From: BOKV01 sp041397525
GTDB lineage: Bacteria; Pseudomonadota; Alphaproteobacteria; Rhizobiales; Rhizobiaceae
Direction: 5' to 3'
Length of the DNA: 64,000 nt
NCBI GenBank assembly: GCA_041397525.1
Contig: JAWKWL010000004.1
Location: 372,001 to 436,000, forward strand
In this document: positions 62,677 through 64,000 of the stretch, piece after piece
How the letters are laid out: every line of letters starts with the position of its first letter
Numbering within the stretch: position 1 is the first letter of the stretch
Made by a program: the position numbers and the translations under genes
Notes under the pieces: generated by a model
The model's database searches: none
What the model was told of the DNA's origin: nothing
What the model saw: only the letters and a program-made list of their open reading frames with translations

Positions 62677-64000
62677 CGGTTCCGTTTTCCTCCGCGCAGC
62701 CGGGACTTCTTGACCAGTCCCTCATATTGGTGCGCCAGAAGATGTCCCTGAACCTGGGCGACCGTATCCATCGTGACACTCACGACGATCAGAAGGGATG
62801 TTCCACCGAGATAGAACGGAACGCCGGTCGCCGATATTAGAAATTCGGGTAACAAGCAGACGATGATGAGATAGATCGCGCCAATGACCGTGATGCGGGT
62901 CAGGACGTAATCGATATATTCGGCAGTGCGATCACCGGGGCGAATGCCGGGGATGAAGCCGCCATGTCGCTTGAGATTGTCCGCCGTGTCCTTCGGGTTG
63001 AAGACGATCGCGGTGTAGAAGAACGCAAAGAAGGCAATCAGCGCCGCGTAAATCAGCATATAGGCCGGCTGGCCATGGCCGAGCGTTGCAGTGATCGTCG
63101 CCAGCCATTCCGGCATCGATTCGCGGTTGGCAAAACCGGCCGCAGTCGCTGGCAGCAGGAGAAGCGATGACGCAAAGATTGGCGGAATGACGCCCGAAGT
63201 GTTCAGTTTCAGCGGCAGATGCGAAGTGTCGCCCTGGAACATCCGGTTGCCGACCTGGCGCTTGGGATACTGGATCAGCAGTTTGCGCTGGGCGCGTTCC
63301 ATGAACACGATGAAGAAGATCACGATCACAGCCAATGCCAGGATCGCGAGGATCAGCGCGGTTGAAAGCGCGCCCTGGCGACCCAGTTCAAGGGTGCCGG
63401 CAAGGGCTGTCGGCAAATGCGCGACAATGCCGGAGAAGATGATGAGCGAAATGCCGTTGCCGATGCCGCGCGCTGTGATCTGCTCCCCGAGCCACATCAG
63501 GAACATGGTGCCACCAACGAGGGTTATGACGGTTGAAATGCGGAAGAACCAGCCCGGATCTGCAACAATGCCATTGCCTGATTCCAGGCCCACGGCAATG
63601 CCATAGGCCTGAAGTGTGGCCAGCAGAACGGTGCCATAGCGGGTATACTGGTTGATGACCTTGCGGCCCTGCTCGCCTTCCTCTTCTTCAACGAAACCAG
63701 CGAGGGAACGATCGTAGTCATCAACTGGATGATGATGAAAGCGGAGATATAGGGCATGATGCCGAGCGCGAAAATCGCCAGACGCTGCACCGCGCCGCCA
63801 GAGAACATGTTGAACATGCCAAGCACGCTCCTGTCGGCGGCCAAACGCCTGGGCATACGCCTCAGGGTTGATGCCGGGCAGAGGGACATAGGTGCCGAGG
63901 CGATAAACGATAAGCGCACCCAGCGTAAACCGATGCTTCTTGAGTTCCTCAGCCTTCGAGAAAGCCGAGAAGTTCAGGTTCGATGCAAGTTGTTCAGCGG
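62673..64000 (-). CDS. secY: SecY translocase channel subunit, 5' end beyond the window; contains compensating frameshifts
   Basis: The visible protein starts a few residues after the true N-terminus (AEQLASNLNFSAFSKAEELK). About ten hydrophobic segments and family motifs such as TGTMFLMWLGEQITARG-type and MPEWLATIT are present; SecY forms the protein-conducting channel. Between about 63846 and 63685 the real SecY sequence (VLGMFNMFSGGAVQRLAIFA, ALGIMPYISAF) lies in another frame from the parts before and after, which share one frame. That frame stays open, so the gene keeps full length but with about 50 wrong residues unless the two indels are corrected. A further short spot at 63926-63941 (KKHRFT) is one residue shorter than I expect. 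See findings. Confidence 0.9.
   Translation of the reverse strand, partial: AEQLASNLNFSAFSKAEELKKHRFTLGALIVYRLGTYVPLPGINPEAYAQAFGRRQERAWHVQHVLWRRGAASGDFRARHHALYLRFHHHPVDDYDRSLAGFVEEEEGEQGRKVINQYTRYGTVLLATLQAYGIAVGLESGNGIVADPGWFFRISTVITLVGGTMFLMWLGEQITARGIGNGISLIIFSGIVAHLPTALAGTLELGRQGALSTALILAILALAVIVIFFIVFMERAQRKLLIQYPKRQVGNRMFQGDTSHLPLKLNTSGVIPPIFASSLLLLPATAAGFANRESMPEWLATITATLGHGQPAYMLIYAALIAFFAFFYTAIVFNPKDTADNLKRHGGFIPGIRPGDRTAEYIDYVLTRITVIGAIYLIIVCLLPEFLISATGVPFYLGGTSLLIVVSVTMDTVAQVQGHLLAHQYEGLVKKSRLRGGKRNR

Noticed and set aside
1..64000. Mobile elements, prophage or CRISPR arrays
   Set aside because: No transposase, integrase or phage protein motifs, no long direct repeats and no regularly spaced short repeats were found; the single tRNA gene shows no adjacent integrase.

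Overview
The window is chromosomal DNA from an alphaproteobacterium, most likely of the order Hyphomicrobiales (Rhizobiales). The evidence is gene content and order: the end of the spc/alpha ribosomal operon (secY-adk-rpsM-rpsK-rpoA-rplQ) followed by a DegP-type protease, rarA, crcB, an RluC-type synthase, a HAD phosphatase and an ATP12 chaperone; divK-pleD next to rpmG; MipZ as division-site regulator; and families typical of this group (DUF6105, EipB/DUF1849, DUF3572, DUF1489, DUF983, ClpS-ClpA). The DNA is moderately GC-rich and densely coding. I see no insertion sequences, prophage, integrase or CRISPR array.

Layout. 0-7.5 kb: a truncated DUF6105 gene, an M24-like protein lacking several metal ligands, an OmpA-family protein with Pro/Gln repeats beside a secreted caspase-WD40 protein, an AEC transporter and AidB. 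7.5-12 kb: pyrB, a catalytically degenerate dihydroorotase (PyrC'), plsY and dprA in one overlapping operon. 12-19.6 kb: topA-rnr-DUF983-NUDIX, then an MFS transporter. 19.6-24 kb: rpmG, a non-coding stretch ending in an intrinsic terminator (possible small RNA), pleD and divK, DUF3572 and dinB. 24-29.8 kb: a frameshifted TadG-like vWA gene, EipB, a glycerophosphodiesterase, a FemAB-like protein, a HIT protein and a very acidic protein. 30-34 kb: clpS-clpA and a phasin. 34-39.3 kb: a D,D-carboxypeptidase with a SPOR domain, a membrane DnaJ/vWA pair, mipZ, DUF1489, a rhodanese and a 47-residue membrane peptide. 39.5-44.6 kb: small membrane and enzyme genes and mgtE. 44.7-50.8 kb: an IorAB-type molybdenum hydroxylase, a HerA-like ATPase, tRNA-Leu(GAG) and lipB. 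50.8-59.2 kb: a duplicated-domain protein of unknown function, the ATP12-HAD-RluC-CrcB operon, two small operons of unknown function, rarA and a DegP-type protease. 59.3-64 kb: ribosomal/RNA polymerase genes, adk and secY.

Most of this is housekeeping. Functional groupings are pyrimidine synthesis (pyrB/pyrC'), DNA metabolism (topA, dprA, dinB, rarA), cell-cycle control (divK, pleD, mipZ), protein turnover (clpS/clpA, DegP-like) and the cell envelope (EipB, SPOR-carboxypeptidase, OmpA-like, FemAB-like). I did not find a clear new multi-gene defence or biosynthetic system. The points most worth a second look are the caspase-WD40/OmpA pair, the degenerate PyrC' and M24 proteins, the possible small RNA at 20.0-20.36 kb, the two-gene membrane operon at 55.2-55.9 kb and the internally duplicated 346-residue protein. 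Two indel problems also matter. secY carries two compensating frameshifts near the right edge and the TadG-like gene carries one; secY is essential, so sequence errors are a likely cause there. Start codons were moved inward from the longest reading frame wherever a Shine-Dalgarno sequence, signal peptide or operon overlap favoured it.
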